Shown here: in pieces, positions 27,828-37,001 of the stretch
How positions within the stretch are numbered: position 1 is the first letter of the stretch
Layout: the number at the start of each line of letters is the position of its first letter
Source of the DNA: Paracoccaceae bacterium
Lineage (GTDB): Bacteria > Pseudomonadota > Alphaproteobacteria > Rhodobacterales > Rhodobacteraceae
Assembly: GCA_014762635.1 (NCBI GenBank)
Contig: JABURR010000047.1
Span: 1-64,000 of the forward strand
DNA: 64,000 nt
Direction of reading: 5' to 3'
Translations under genes and position numbers: made by a program
Notes under the pieces: generated by a model
Databases searched by the model: none
What the model saw: only the letters and a program-made list of their open reading frames with translations
What the model was told of the DNA's origin: nothing

Positions 27828-28469
27828 TCAATCCTCGTCGAACATTTCGCTCTGGCTGTCCTCGCCCTCGCCGTCCTCGTCGTCCTGAAGCCCCGTTCCC
27901 GGCGGCGGTCGGTTCTCCAGCAGGCCGGCGGCGCGCAATTCCTTGAGTCCCGGAAGATCGCGTGCCGATTCCAACCCGAAATGATCAAGAAACCCTTGCG
28001 TCACCACGAAGGTGACAGGCCGACCCGGCGTCATCTTGCGGCGCCCGAAGCGGATCCATTCCAGCTCAAGCAGCAGGTCGATGGTGCCGCGGCTGACGCT
28101 GACGCCGCGGATTTCCTCGATCTCGGCGCGAGTCACCGGCTGGTGATAGGCCACGATCGCCAAAGTCTCGATCGCCGCGCGCGAAAGCTTGCGCACCTCG
28201 ACCGTTTCCTTCTGCATCAGGAACCCCAGGTCCGGCGCCGTGCGCATGGCCCAGGCGTCACCCACCTTGACCAGGTGCACGCCGCGCCCCTCGTAGCGCT
28301 TGCGCAGGTGGACAAGCGCCTCAGCCGCGTCGGCGCCATGGGGCATCCGCGCGTTCAGCTCGGCCACGCTCACGGGCTCGGCCGAGGCGAAAAGGATCGC
28401 CTCCACCATCCGCTCCTGCTCGCCCATGGGCGGGGCTTCGAACAAGCTCTGTTCGGGATCTTCAGCCAT
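27828..28469 (-). CDS. scpB: segregation and condensation protein B
   Basis: Partner of ScpA and Smc in chromosome condensation. The 213-aa product contains winged-helix domains with MVEAILFASAEPVSVAELNARM, the conserved ETLAIVAYHQPVTRAEIEEIRGV and a TLLELEWI-like region (here DLLLELEWIRFGRR). I chose the ATG at 28469, which overlaps the end of scpA by 8 nt. The C-terminus has an acidic tail (DDEDGEGEDSQSE). Confidence 0.95.
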   Translation of the reverse strand: MAEDPEQSLFEAPPMGEQERMVEAILFASAEPVSVAELNARMPHGADAAEALVHLRKRYEGRGVHLVKVGDAWAMRTAPDLGFLMQKETVEVRKLSRAAIETLAIVAYHQPVTRAEIEEIRGVSVSRGTIDLLLELEWIRFGRRKMTPGRPVTFVVTQGFLDHFGLESARDLPGLKELRAAGLLENRPPPGTGLQDDEDGEGEDSQSEMFDED

Positions 28470-29256
28470 CTGTCGGTTTCCTGCGTATCGTGATCGGCGA
28501 GAAGGTCTCACCCTGCCGGATTTCGATCTTGCCTTCCTTGGCCAATTCCAGCGAAGCCGCGAAGGTCGCCGCGGTAGCGGAGCGGCGACGCTGCGGGTCG
28601 GCCTCCCAGCCCTCGGGCAGGAAGGTCACAAGGTCCGCCCAGTCGCCCGCATAGCCGATCAGCCCGCGCATCCGGTCAAGTGCCTGCTCCATGGTCAGCA
28701 CATGGTCGCGGTCCATGACATAGGGGCGGAAATCGTCGCGGGTGCGGATCCGGGCATAGCCCTGCATAAGGTCGAGCAGCGTGGCCGTGTACTTGACCTT
28801 GCGCACCCGGGTGACGTCTTCGGGCACGCCCCGGGCGAAGAAGTCGCGGCCCTTCTGATCACGCCCCATGAGCCGGGCCGCCACGTCGCGCATCGCCTCC
28901 AGCCGTTCAAGCTGGAAGGCCAGGTGCGCGGCCAGTTCCTCGCCCGAGGGGCCTTCGTCCTCGGGGTCGGGCGGCAGCAGCAGGCGCGATTTCAGGAAGG
29001 CGAGCCAGGCGGCCATCACCAGGTAATCAGCGGCCAGTTCGATCCGAAGCTGCTTGGCCTTCTCGACAAAGACCAGGTACTGCTCGGCAAGCTGCAACAC
29101 GCTGATCCGGCGCAGATCCACCTTCTGCGTGCGCGACAGCGTCAACAGCAGGTCGAGCGGACCCTCGAACCCGTCCACGTCGACGATCAGCGCCTCGGCC
29201 GCCAGCCGGGCCTCGACGCTTGTCACGTTGCTTGTATCGACCTGTTCTTCAGACAT
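28462..29256 (-). CDS. scpA: segregation and condensation protein A
   Basis: The kleisin subunit of bacterial condensin. The 264-aa product has the N-terminal signature VDVDGFEGPLDLLLTLSRTQKVDL (about residues 24-47) and the central AADYLVMAAWLAFLKSRLLLP. The C-terminal winged helix is RRSATAATFAASLELAKEGKI. The ATG at 29256 overlaps the nagZ stop by 8 nt; longer starts run into nagZ. The chain SPOR-nagZ-scpA-scpB is linked by overlaps throughout. Confidence 0.95.
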   Translation of the reverse strand: MSEEQVDTSNVTSVEARLAAEALIVDVDGFEGPLDLLLTLSRTQKVDLRRISVLQLAEQYLVFVEKAKQLRIELAADYLVMAAWLAFLKSRLLLPPDPEDEGPSGEELAAHLAFQLERLEAMRDVAARLMGRDQKGRDFFARGVPEDVTRVRKVKYTATLLDLMQGYARIRTRDDFRPYVMDRDHVLTMEQALDRMRGLIGYAGDWADLVTFLPEGWEADPQRRRSATAATFAASLELAKEGKIEIRQGETFSPITIRRKPTDG

Positions 29257-30256
29257 TACCCGTCTCGCCCAGAAGCCCCGAAAGTTCGGCTTCCAGCGCG
29301 TCAATGTCAATGGGGTCCGGGGTTCGGCGCGCGGCGATCGCGGCATCCGCACGGGCCTGCGCGGCGGCAGTCATGGCGCCAGCGGCGGCGACCACCGCCT
29401 CCATCTCGGGCATCTCGCCGTTGCAATGCAGGATCACGTCACAGCCCGCGGCGATGGACTGGGCGGACAGATCGCCCACCCCCCCCTTCAGCGCCTTCAT
29501 CGAGATGTCGTCGGTCATGAGCAGGCCCGACACGCCCATCTCTTGGCGGATAAGCGAGATCATCCGGGGCGAAAGCGTCGCCGGAGCCTCGTCGAAGGCC
29601 GGGTAGACGATATGCGCGGTCATGGCCAGCGGCAGGTCCCCGAGGGCCTTGAACGGGGTGAAGTCATGGGACCAAAGTTCATCGGCGCTTTCTGAAACCG
29701 TGGGCAGGTCCAGGTGGCTGTCAACGGTAGCGCGGCCATGGCCCGGAACGTGTTTCAGCACCGGCAGGACGCCGCCCGCCAGAAGCCCGTCGGACACGGC
29801 GCGCGCGAGCGTTGCCACGGTCTCAGGTTCCTCGCCATAACAGCGGTTCTTCAGGAAGGGATGCGTGGCGGGTTCGGCAATATCAGCCATTGGCGCGCAG
29901 TTCACGTCGATGCCCAGGTCGCGCAGTTCCGCCGCGATCAGACGATACCGCAGCCAGAGCGACCGTTCCGCCCCCGCGCCCGCCCGCGCCACCTGGTCCA
30001 ACGGCGGCAGCCATTGTCGCCAGTGCGGCGGGGTCAGGCGCTGCACCCGGCCGCCTTCCTGGTCGATCAGGATAGGCGCGTCGCGGCCCACGGCCTCACG
30101 CAATTCAGCGCAAAGCGCCCGCAGTTGATCCGGCGCCTCGATGTTACGCGCGAACAGGATAAAGCCCCAGGGCTGCGCCTCGGCAAAGAACGCGCGTTCG
30201 CGCGGCGTCAGCCGCAGTCCTTCGCAGCCAAGGATGTAGGCACCCTGCCCGCTCAA
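29249..30256 (-). CDS. nagZ: beta-N-acetylhexosaminidase (GH3)
   Basis: A cytoplasmic enzyme of peptidoglycan recycling that removes N-acetylglucosamine from anhydro-muropeptides. The 335-aa product has the GH3 signature KHVPGHGRATVDSHLDLP (168-185) with the catalytic His of the Asp-His dyad at H173, and the nucleophile aspartate in MTDDISM (D249 or D250). It has no signal peptide, as expected. The start at 30256 overlaps the SPOR gene stop by 4 nt. Confidence 0.95.
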   Translation of the reverse strand: MSGQGAYILGCEGLRLTPRERAFFAEAQPWGFILFARNIEAPDQLRALCAELREAVGRDAPILIDQEGGRVQRLTPPHWRQWLPPLDQVARAGAGAERSLWLRYRLIAAELRDLGIDVNCAPMADIAEPATHPFLKNRCYGEEPETVATLARAVSDGLLAGGVLPVLKHVPGHGRATVDSHLDLPTVSESADELWSHDFTPFKALGDLPLAMTAHIVYPAFDEAPATLSPRMISLIRQEMGVSGLLMTDDISMKALKGGVGDLSAQSIAAGCDVILHCNGEMPEMEAVVAAAGAMTAAAQARADAAIAARRTPDPIDIDALEAELSGLLGETGNV

Positions 30257-31149
30257 CGGGTCAGGACCGGGATGCAGGCGGCCTTCTCGGCCATCAGGGT
30301 GGAACAGAACCGGCGCGCATCGTCCAGGTCGTCAAAGCCCATGGCGCGCAGCCGGAAGAAGGTCTTGCCGCCCGAGGCCGTCTCCTCGATCACCCGGTTC
30401 TTGCCAGCAAAGACATTGTCGAACCGCGTGACGATCCGGTCCCATTCCTGACGTGCGATCGCCGGGGTCTCGAAGGCGCCGAGTTGCACAAGCCGGGTCC
30501 CGGCGGGCACGTCTGCGGGGGCCACGTCCAGCCCCCAACCAGCGCCGGACACGGCAAAATCGCCCTGAGGCCGCGGCTCCGGGCGCAGGGACCGGCTGAC
30601 GCCGGCGACCTCGACCGGGATGATCCCATCGGCTGCAGGTTCGGGTTCGGCCATCGCCTCTGTCAGGGCCGAGGCCACGGCATTGTCCATGACGGGTGCA
30701 GGCTCTTCCACGGGTGCAGGAACCGGCGCGGGTCGTGGGTCGGCTACGGCTTCGACACGGGGTGCCGCAGGGGGCACGGCCACCTCTTCGACCGGCACCA
30801 CCGGCACATCCTCTTCGGTCAGGCGCACGGGTTGCGGGGCCAGAACCAGCCTCTCGGCCGGAGGTTCCGCCTCACCCTTGGCAGGGATGCGGTTCACCGC
30901 AAGCCCTTGGTAATTCGACGCGACACCGCCCGGATCTTCGGGAGCAACGCGCATCGGCCCTTCCAGCGCGCGCACCACCGGAACACCGGTAACGTCGCGC
31001 AGCACCAGCTTGTAGCCCCAGACCGCCAATCCGATGATCAATGCCAGAGAGGTCAACGCCCCGAACCAATTCGCAGCGTTCTCAAAACCGCCGGAACCCT
31101 GGGAAGACTCCCCAAAGCCGTCGACCGTATCAAAGTCGAAATCCGCCAT
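30253..31149 (-). CDS. SPOR-domain membrane protein
   Basis: A 298-aa single-pass protein. The cytoplasmic N-terminus is acidic (MADFDFDTVDGFGESSQGS) and the membrane helix lies at about residues 36-56 (FGALTSLALIIGLAVWGYKL). A long Pro/Val/Glu-rich linker follows. The C-terminal SPOR domain (about residues 215-298) contains GTRLVQLGAFETPAIARQEW and TFFRLRAMGFDDLDDARRFC. SPOR domains bind denuded glycan strands at the septum, so a role in cell division or wall remodelling is likely. It lies upstream of nagZ with a 4-nt overlap and 80 nt after argS. Confidence 0.92.
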   Translation of the reverse strand: MADFDFDTVDGFGESSQGSGGFENAANWFGALTSLALIIGLAVWGYKLVLRDVTGVPVVRALEGPMRVAPEDPGGVASNYQGLAVNRIPAKGEAEPPAERLVLAPQPVRLTEEDVPVVPVEEVAVPPAAPRVEAVADPRPAPVPAPVEEPAPVMDNAVASALTEAMAEPEPAADGIIPVEVAGVSRSLRPEPRPQGDFAVSGAGWGLDVAPADVPAGTRLVQLGAFETPAIARQEWDRIVTRFDNVFAGKNRVIEETASGGKTFFRLRAMGFDDLDDARRFCSTLMAEKAACIPVLTR

Positions 31150-31229
31150 TCTGCCCCATCCGCCGCCACCCAAACGGGCTTGCGACCTTGCCTTGACTGC
31201 TCAACACGTCCCGGCAGGCTGGCTTGTTT

Positions 31230-32954
31230 TCAGCGCATTTCTTCTGCCGGAGTGACCCCTAGGATACCAAGACCAGCGGAAATAACAACGGCAACGGCAC
31301 GTGGCAGGGCAATTTTCGCCGCAGATGCCGCCGGATTGCCATCCTGAAGGAAGCGCAACTCGGGTTTTTCGTTGCCCTTGTTCCACAGAGCGTGGAATTC
31401 GGACGCCAGTTCATAGAGGTAGAAGGCCACCCGGTGCGGCTCGTGCCCGCGCGCGGCGATCTCGACCAGGCGCGGCCATTCGGCCAGCTTCTTGGCCACG
31501 GCGATCTCGGCCTCGTCGGTCAGATCGGCGGCGTCGGTCAGGGTCACACCCATCTCCTCTGCCTTGCGCAGCACCGAGCGGACCCGGGCGTGGGCATATT
31601 GCACGTAGAAGACCGGGTTGTCCTTGGATTGCTCCAGAACCTTGTCGAAGTCGAAATCCAGCGGCGCATCGTTCTTGCGCGTGAGCATGACGAAACGGGT
31701 CACGTCCGGGCCCACCTGCTCGACCACGTCGCGCAGCGTCACGAAGTTCCCTGCCCGCTTGGACATCTTGAACGGCTCACCGTTCTTGTAGAGCTTCACC
31801 AGCTGCGTGAGCTTGATGTCCAGCGGCACCTTGCCATCGCTGAGCGCGGCCACCGCCGCCTTCATCCGCTTCACGTAGCCGCCATGATCAGCGCCGAAGA
31901 CGTCGATCAACTGATCGTAGCCGCGGCTCACCTTGTCGTAGTGATAGGCGATATCCGGGGCGAAATAGGTCCAGCTGCCGTCGGATTTCTTCACCGGGCG
32001 GTCCACGTCGTCGCCATGGGCGGTAGAGCGGAACAGCGTCTGTTCGCGCGGCTCCCAATCCTCGGGCACCTTGCCCTTGGGCGGCTCCAGCACGCCCTGG
32101 TAGATCAGGCCCTTGTCATCCAGCGCCTTCAGCGCCTTCTCGATCAGACCCGTGCCATAGAGCGACTTTTCCGAGAAGAACTTGTCCATGGTGACGCCAA
32201 GCGCCGCCAGATCCTCGCGGATCATCTCGAGCATCCGCTCGGTGGCGAAATCGCGCACGTCGTCCAGCCAGTCGGCCTCGGGCTTGTCCAGCAGGCTTTC
32301 GCCGTATTTTTCCTTCAGCGCCTCACCGACGGGCACGAGGTAGTCGCCGGGGTAAAGCCCCTCGGCGATCTCGGGCGCATGGCCGCAAGCCTCGCGGTAG
32401 CGTTCATAGGCCGAGCGCGCCAGCACATCGACCTGCGCGCCGCCGTCGTTGATGTAATATTCCCGCGTGACGTCATAGCCGGCAAAATCCAACAAGCTCG
32501 CCAGCGCATCCCCGAAGACCGCGCCCCGGGTATGGCCCACGTGCAGCGGGCCCGTCGGGTTGGCCGAGACATATTCGACGTTGACGCTTTGGCTCTGCCC
32601 CATGAGGGAGCGGCCGAAATCCGTCCCGGCGGAGAGCACCTTGGTTACCACATCCGCCCAGACGGCTGCACCCAGGCGCAGGTTGATAAAGCCCGGCCCG
32701 GCGACTTCGGCCACCTCGATACGCCCGTCCTCGCAGAGTTTCGCGACCAGCACCTCGGCGATGTCGCGCGGCTTTTTCCCGGCGGGCTTGGCCAGCACCA
32801 TCGCGGCATTGGTCGCCATGTCGCCATGGGCGGCATCGCGCGGCGGCTCCACCGCCACGTTGGCGAAATCGAGACCCTCGGGCAGCACGCCCTCGGATAC
32901 CATCTGGTCAAGGCTCTGGACGACCAGAGCCCGGATATCTGCAAAGAGGTTCAT
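31230..32954 (-). CDS. argS: arginyl-tRNA synthetase
   Basis: Charges tRNA-Arg. The 574-aa product has the class I motifs HVGHTRG (HIGH-type, residues 138-144) and [10 protein letters not shown] (KMSKS-type). It also has the N-terminal additional domain [18 protein letters not shown] and the C-terminal DALR anticodon-binding domain ([17 protein letters not shown]). It is the first gene of the argS-SPOR-nagZ-scpAB cluster, and dgt lies 62 bp upstream on the same strand. Confidence 0.98.
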   Translation of the reverse strand: MNLFADIRALVVQSLDQMVSEGVLPEGLDFANVAVEPPRDAAHGDMATNAAMVLAKPAGKKPRDIAEVLVAKLCEDGRIEVAEVAGPGFINLRLGAAVWADVVTKVLSAGTDFGRSLMGQSQSVNVEYVSANPTGPLHVGHTRGAVFGDALASLLDFAGYDVTREYYINDGGAQVDVLARSAYERYREACGHAPEIAEGLYPGDYLVPVGEALKEKYGESLLDKPEADWLDDVRDFATERMLEMIREDLAALGVTMDKFFSEKSLYGTGLIEKALKALDDKGLIYQGVLEPPKGKVPEDWEPREQTLFRSTAHGDDVDRPVKKSDGSWTYFAPDIAYHYDKVSRGYDQLIDVFGADHGGYVKRMKAAVAALSDGKVPLDIKLTQLVKLYKNGEPFKMSKRAGNFVTLRDVVEQVGPDVTRFVMLTRKNDAPLDFDFDKVLEQSKDNPVFYVQYAHARVRSVLRKAEEMGVTLTDAADLTDEAEIAVAKKLAEWPRLVEIAARGHEPHRVAFYLYELASEFHALWNKGNEKPELRFLQDGNPAASAAKIALPRAVAVVISAGLGILGVTPAEEMR

Positions 32955-33016
32955 GTCGTGATCCTTACGGCTTGGGCCGGGTTTACCACGCGGGGACCGA
33001 AGGTCAACGGGGCCCG

Positions 33017-34195
33017 TCAGCCCGCCTCGAAAGCCCCCACGGGCGGCGGTGGTTCGATCCCGCCGATAAGCCGCTGATGCTCCTGCAAGGCAAAGCGGTC
33101 GGTCATGCCCGAGATGTAATCGCAGACGATCCGCGCAAGCGCCGTTTCATCCTGCGCCTCAGCCACGTCCTTGCGCCATTGCTTGGGCAGAAGTTCGGTG
33201 CGCTCCATGAACAGCGGGAACAACTCGTCCACCACCTGCGTCACGTGCTTGCGCATCTCGACGACCGCGGGCGCGCGGTACATGCGGCGGAACAGGAACT
33301 CGCGGATGACGTTCAGATCGCGCCAGAGCGGTTCGGTGAACCGCACCACGGGCCGCCCGGCAAGGCGCACATCCATGGCGCTTTCCGGGCCGATCTCGCC
33401 CAGGATGCGGCGACACTCGTCGATCACGTCCTCGACCAGAATGCCGAAGAAACGACGCAAGGCCTCATGCCGACGGCGGTAGTAGTTGAGGTCGGGATAC
33501 TTTCTGTCCACCTCGGCAAAGCACCGGTCGAGGATCGGAAGCTCCGCCAGTTCGTCGGTCGAGAACAGTTCCGCCCTGAGCCCGTCATGCAGGTCGTGAT
33601 GATTATAGGCCACGTCATCGGCGATGGCGGCGACCTGCGCCTCGGCACTGGCATAGGTGTGCAGTTCCAGGTCATGGCGCGCGTTATACTCGGCCAGCGA
33701 ATAGGGCAGATCGCCAGTCACCGGGCCGTTGTGCTTGGCGATGCCTTCGAGCGTCTCCCATGTCAGGTTCAGCCCGTCGAATTCGGCGTAATGCCGCTCC
33801 AGCGAGGTCACGATGCGGATCGCCTGCGCGTTGTGGTCGAACCCGCCATGGGGCGCCATCAAGCGCTCCAACGCATCCTCGCCGGTGTGGCCGAAAGGCG
33901 GATGGCCCAGGTCATGGGCCAGCGCCACGGCTTCGGTCAACTCGCTGTTCAGGCCCAACGTCCCGGCAATGGTGCGCGCCACCTGCGCCACCTCGATCGA
34001 ATGGGTCAGCCGGGTGCGGTAATAATCGCCCTCATGCTCGATGAAGACCTGGGTCTTGTGCTTGAGGCGCCGGAAGGCCGAGGCATGGATGATCCGGTCC
34101 CGATCCCGCTGAAAGCAGGAGCGGAAGGTGCTTTCCTCCTCCGGGAAAAGCCGCCCACGGCTGACGCCGGGATGCGACGCATAGGGTTGAAGCAT
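33017..34195 (-). CDS. dgt: deoxyguanosinetriphosphate triphosphohydrolase-like protein
   Basis: An HD-domain dNTP triphosphohydrolase. The 392-aa product has the metal-binding residues in [14 protein letters not shown] (first His) and [16 protein letters not shown] (HD pair plus His). A further aspartate is in [14 protein letters not shown]. The start [15 protein letters not shown] at 34195 and [27 protein letters not shown] match the dgt-like family of alphaproteobacteria. It is divergent from erpA with a 74-bp gap. Confidence 0.93.
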   Translation of the reverse strand: MLQPYASHPGVSRGRLFPEEESTFRSCFQRDRDRIIHASAFRRLKHKTQVFIEHEGDYYRTRLTHSIEVAQVARTIAGTLGLNSELTEAVALAHDLGHPPFGHTGEDALERLMAPHGGFDHNAQAIRIVTSLERHYAEFDGLNLTWETLEGIAKHNGPVTGDLPYSLAEYNARHDLELHTYASAEAQVAAIADDVAYNHHDLHDGLRAELFSTDELAELPILDRCFAEVDRKYPDLNYYRRRHEALRRFFGILVEDVIDECRRILGEIGPESAMDVRLAGRPVVRFTEPLWRDLNVIREFLFRRMYRAPAVVEMRKHVTQVVDELFPLFMERTELLPKQWRKDVAEAQDETALARIVCDYISGMTDRFALQEHQRLIGGIEPPPPVGAFEAG

Positions 34196-34269
34196 GACTG
34201 CCTGTCCTTGTCGGCCTGTTTCCTCACCCTTATATTGCAGGGACGAGCAATGCAAAGCGACGGGACGTC

Positions 34270-34602
34270 ATGGACCTGAACCTGCCACCGAAAGTCACCC
34301 CGCGCGCCTTCGCGCGGCTGGCCGAGATCAACGAAGCCACCGGCGAAACCAAGGCGCTGCGCGTCGCCGTGGATGGCGGCGGCTGCTCGGGCTTTCAATA
34401 TGACATCCGCCTTGACGACCCGGCCGAGGACGATCTGGTGATGGAACAGGACGGGCAAAAGGTCATCGTGGACAGCATCTCGCTGCCGTTCCTGGCAAAT
34501 GCCACCATCGACTTCACCGAGGAGCTGATCGGCGCGCGCTTTGTCATCGAGAACCCCAACGCCACCTCGAGCTGCGGCTGCGGCACGTCCTTCTCCATGT
34601 GA
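34270..34602 (+). CDS. erpA: A-type iron-sulfur carrier protein (ErpA/IscA family)
   Basis: Delivers iron-sulfur clusters to target enzymes. The 110-aa product has the three conserved cysteines C39 (GGGCSGFQY), C102 and C104 (SSCGCGTSF). The C-terminal CGCG-S-F ending is typical of ErpA and IscA; the two are hard to separate by eye. The ATG at 34270 is close to the dgt start, so they share a promoter region. The window also contains iron-sulfur clients such as ispG and the nuo genes. Confidence 0.92.
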   Translation: MDLNLPPKVTPRAFARLAEINEATGETKALRVAVDGGGCSGFQYDIRLDDPAEDDLVMEQDGQKVIVDSISLPFLANATIDFTEELIGARFVIENPNATSSCGCGTSFSM

Positions 34603-34606
34603 CACC

Positions 34607-34674
34607 CGCGCGCTGCGGCCGGGACGAGGCGAAAATTTTTCCGGAAAAATTTTGACCCCTGGCCGCAGCGCGCG
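34607..34674. terminator. nested palindrome, probable bidirectional terminator between erpA and queF
   Basis: Outer arms CGCGCGCTGCGGCC (34607-34620) and its exact reverse complement (34661-34674) enclose a perfect 22-bp palindrome at 34632-34653 that reads A4T5-CCGG-A5T4. The unit starts 4 nt after the erpA stop and ends 1 nt before the queF stop codon, filling the convergent gap. An A/T tract next to a GC stem on both strands suits termination in both directions. Confidence 0.75.
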
Positions 34675-34675
34675 C

Positions 34676-35137
34676 TCAGCCCCGGCCGCGGTAGGGTTGC
34701 ACGCCCTGGTCCGGTGCCCAGGTGCCCTGTGGCAGGTCACCATCCTGCCAGAACACGTCGATCGGGATGCCCCCGCGCGGATACCAGTAGCCGCCGATCC
34801 TGAACCAGCGCGGCGCCAGAAGCTCCACCAACCGTTTGCCGATGGCCACCGTGCAATCCTCGTGGAAGGCGCCGTGGTTGCGGAACGAGGTCAGGAACAG
34901 CTTCAGCGACTTCGACTCCACCAGCCACTGGTCCGGCACGTAGTCGATCACCAGATGCGCGAAATCGGGCTGCCCCGTCACCGGGCAGAGCGAGGTGAAC
35001 TCGGGCGCGGTGAACCGCGCCACGTAATTCGTGTCGGGATGCGGGTTCGGCACCCGGTCCAGCACCGCCTCTTCCGGGCTTTGCGGGATCGGGCTGTCCT
35101 GGCCCAGCATCGTCACGTGATCTTCCACTCCGCTCAT
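34676..35137 (-). CDS. queF: NADPH-dependent 7-cyano-7-deazaguanine reductase
   Basis: Reduces preQ0 to preQ1 in queuosine synthesis. The 153-aa product is the short, unimodular QueF with the catalytic cysteine in [18 protein letters not shown] and the family motif [15 protein letters not shown] (E and S bind substrate). [12 protein letters not shown] carries the conserved His-Glu. The ATG at 35137 overlaps the transporter stop by 4 nt (ATGA), indicating coupled translation. The matching tRNA-guanine transglycosylase gene (tgt) is at 49,430. Confidence 0.96.
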   Translation of the reverse strand: MSGVEDHVTMLGQDSPIPQSPEEAVLDRVPNPHPDTNYVARFTAPEFTSLCPVTGQPDFAHLVIDYVPDQWLVESKSLKLFLTSFRNHGAFHEDCTVAIGKRLVELLAPRWFRIGGYWYPRGGIPIDVFWQDGDLPQGTWAPDQGVQPYRGRG

Positions 35138-35706
35138 GCGGGCACCTCCAGTCCAAGACGCTCTTCCCGGCGGCGGAACCACTGGATGAGCGGGATCGCG
35201 AGCAGCACCATCCAGCCCTTGCCGACGATCTGACCCCAGATATAGCTGAGATCCCCGAAGGCAAGTTGCAGGAAGATCGCCGAGTCCACCACGAGCCCGA
35301 CCACCGACGAGGCCACAACAGCCGTCACCAGCCCACGCTTCTGAAGCGGGGTGTAGACGGCAAGGTCGGCGAACTCCGACAGCAGGAACGCGGCGACCGA
35401 GGCCACCACCAGCGCGGGCGGCGCGACGAAGCCCGACAGCGCCCCGCCCACGAGGATCGCGGCGATGGCCCAGTAAAGCCCAAGGCGGCGCTGCACGAGG
35501 TCACGTAGCACCAGTGCCGCGCCGATCATCAGAACCCCGCTGGGCGCCATCAGGCCGGGACCGACGGGGATCAGGCAGGGACTTTCGGGCGGGCAGACGG
35601 TGCCCAGGTTTCCGATCATCCAGTTCGCGAGCGGGATGGTTGCGGCAAAGGCCGCCAAGTAGAAAAAGCCCTCGCGCCTTTGGCGCGCGGCAAGAGAGGT
35701 ATTCAT
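35134..35706 (-). CDS. VUT/YhhQ-family queuosine precursor transporter
   Basis: A 190-aa integral membrane protein with five or six predicted helices. It has the family features [42 protein letters not shown] and [11 protein letters not shown]. The VUT family (formerly DUF165, E. coli YhhQ) imports preQ0/preQ1. The direct coupling to queF supports preQ0 as cargo here; that part is inference. An AAGGAGAC site precedes the ATG at 35706. Confidence 0.9.
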   Translation of the reverse strand: MNTSLAARQRREGFFYLAAFAATIPLANWMIGNLGTVCPPESPCLIPVGPGLMAPSGVLMIGAALVLRDLVQRRLGLYWAIAAILVGGALSGFVAPPALVVASVAAFLLSEFADLAVYTPLQKRGLVTAVVASSVVGLVVDSAIFLQLAFGDLSYIWGQIVGKGWMVLLAIPLIQWFRRREERLGLEVPA

Positions 35707-35800
35707 GTCATGTCTCCTTCAGGCTGACAGGCGAAACAGGCCTGGGCCGGCGCCTGCCATAGCCGAGGATGCGCCTCCGCTCAATGCCTGATATCGACGC

Positions 35801-36928
35801 CTATTCGGCAGCCTGGGCGGCGTTCTCCGCCTCGATCTCGGCGGCACGCTTCTCAACCAGTTCCACGATGTGATCGACCATCTGCTCGTTCGACATCTTG
35901 TGGGACTGTTTGCCCGCCAGGTAGACCATGCCGTGCCCTGCCCCGCCGCCGGTGAAGCCCACATCGGTCATCAGCGCCTCGCCCGGGCCGTTCACCACGC
36001 AGCCGATGATGCTGAGGCTCATGGGCGTCTTCACATGTTCCAGACGTTTCTCGAGGATCTCGACCGTCTTGATCACGTCGAACCCCTGCCGCGCGCAGGA
36101 GGGGCAGGAGATGACGTTGACGCCGCGATGGCGCAGGCCAAGGCCCTTCAGGATCTCGTATCCCACCTTCACCTCTTCCACCGGGTCGGCAGAAAGCGAG
36201 ACCCGTAGCGTGTCCCCGATCCCCATCCAGAGCAGGTTGCCCAGCCCGATCGCGGATTTGACCGTGCCGGTCGTGAGCCCCCCGGCCTCGGTGATGCCCA
36301 GGTGGATCGGCGCGTCGGTCGCCTCGGCAATGCCCTGGTAGGCGGCGGCGGCGAGGAACACGTCGCTGGCCTTCACGCTGATCTTGAACTCGTGGAAGTC
36401 GTTGTCCTGCAGGATGCGGATATGATCTAGCCCGCTTTCCACCATCGCCTCGGGGCACGGCTCGCCGTATTTCTCGAGAAGGTCCTTTTCGAGCGACCCC
36501 GCATTGACGCCAATGCGGATCGAGCAACCGTGGTCGCGGGCGGCACGGATCACCTCTTTCACACGGCTGTCGTCGCCGATGTTGCCCGGGTTGATCCGCA
36601 GGCAGGCGGCCCCGGCCTCGGCGGCCTCGATGGCGCGTTTGTAGTGGAAATGGATGTCGGCCACAATCGGCACCGGGCTTTCGGCGACGATCTCTTTCAG
36701 CGCCTTGGTCGAGGCCTCGTCCGGGGTCGAAACACGGACGATATCCGCCCCGGCCTCGGCGCAGCGCAGCACCTGGTCGACCGTGGCCTTCACGTCCGAG
36801 GTGATTGTGTTGGTCATCGTCTGCACCGAGATTGGCGCATCGCCCCCTACCGGAACGTTGCCCACCATGATCTGACGGGATTTCCGACGCTCGATGCTGC
36901 GCCAGGGACGGACGTGATTTATGGACAT
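35801..36928 (-). CDS. ispG: 4-hydroxy-3-methylbut-2-enyl-diphosphate synthase
   Basis: Penultimate step of the MEP isoprenoid pathway, a [4Fe-4S] enzyme. The 375-aa product has cluster ligands C275 and C278 (SCPSCARQG), C310 (GCVVNGPGE) and the fourth ligand E317. The TIM-barrel start [21 protein letters not shown] and [10 protein letters not shown] are standard. The short form without the insert domain is the usual bacterial one. It follows the RodZ-like gene by 73 bp on the same strand. Confidence 0.98.
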   Translation of the reverse strand: MSINHVRPWRSIERRKSRQIMVGNVPVGGDAPISVQTMTNTITSDVKATVDQVLRCAEAGADIVRVSTPDEASTKALKEIVAESPVPIVADIHFHYKRAIEAAEAGAACLRINPGNIGDDSRVKEVIRAARDHGCSIRIGVNAGSLEKDLLEKYGEPCPEAMVESGLDHIRILQDNDFHEFKISVKASDVFLAAAAYQGIAEATDAPIHLGITEAGGLTTGTVKSAIGLGNLLWMGIGDTLRVSLSADPVEEVKVGYEILKGLGLRHRGVNVISCPSCARQGFDVIKTVEILEKRLEHVKTPMSLSIIGCVVNGPGEALMTDVGFTGGGAGHGMVYLAGKQSHKMSNEQMVDHIVELVEKRAAEIEAENAAQAAE

Positions 36929-37001
36929 GGCTCTCGCCCTCTGTCAGCCGGTTTCAGCGCAGAGATAGGGGGAAGTGCTGCCGGAGACAACCGGCAGCCG
37001 G

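Noticed and set aside
35707-35800. preQ1 riboswitch before the queuosine transporter gene
   Set aside because: I searched the 94-nt leader for the short hairpin and A-rich tail of preQ1-I and found neither.
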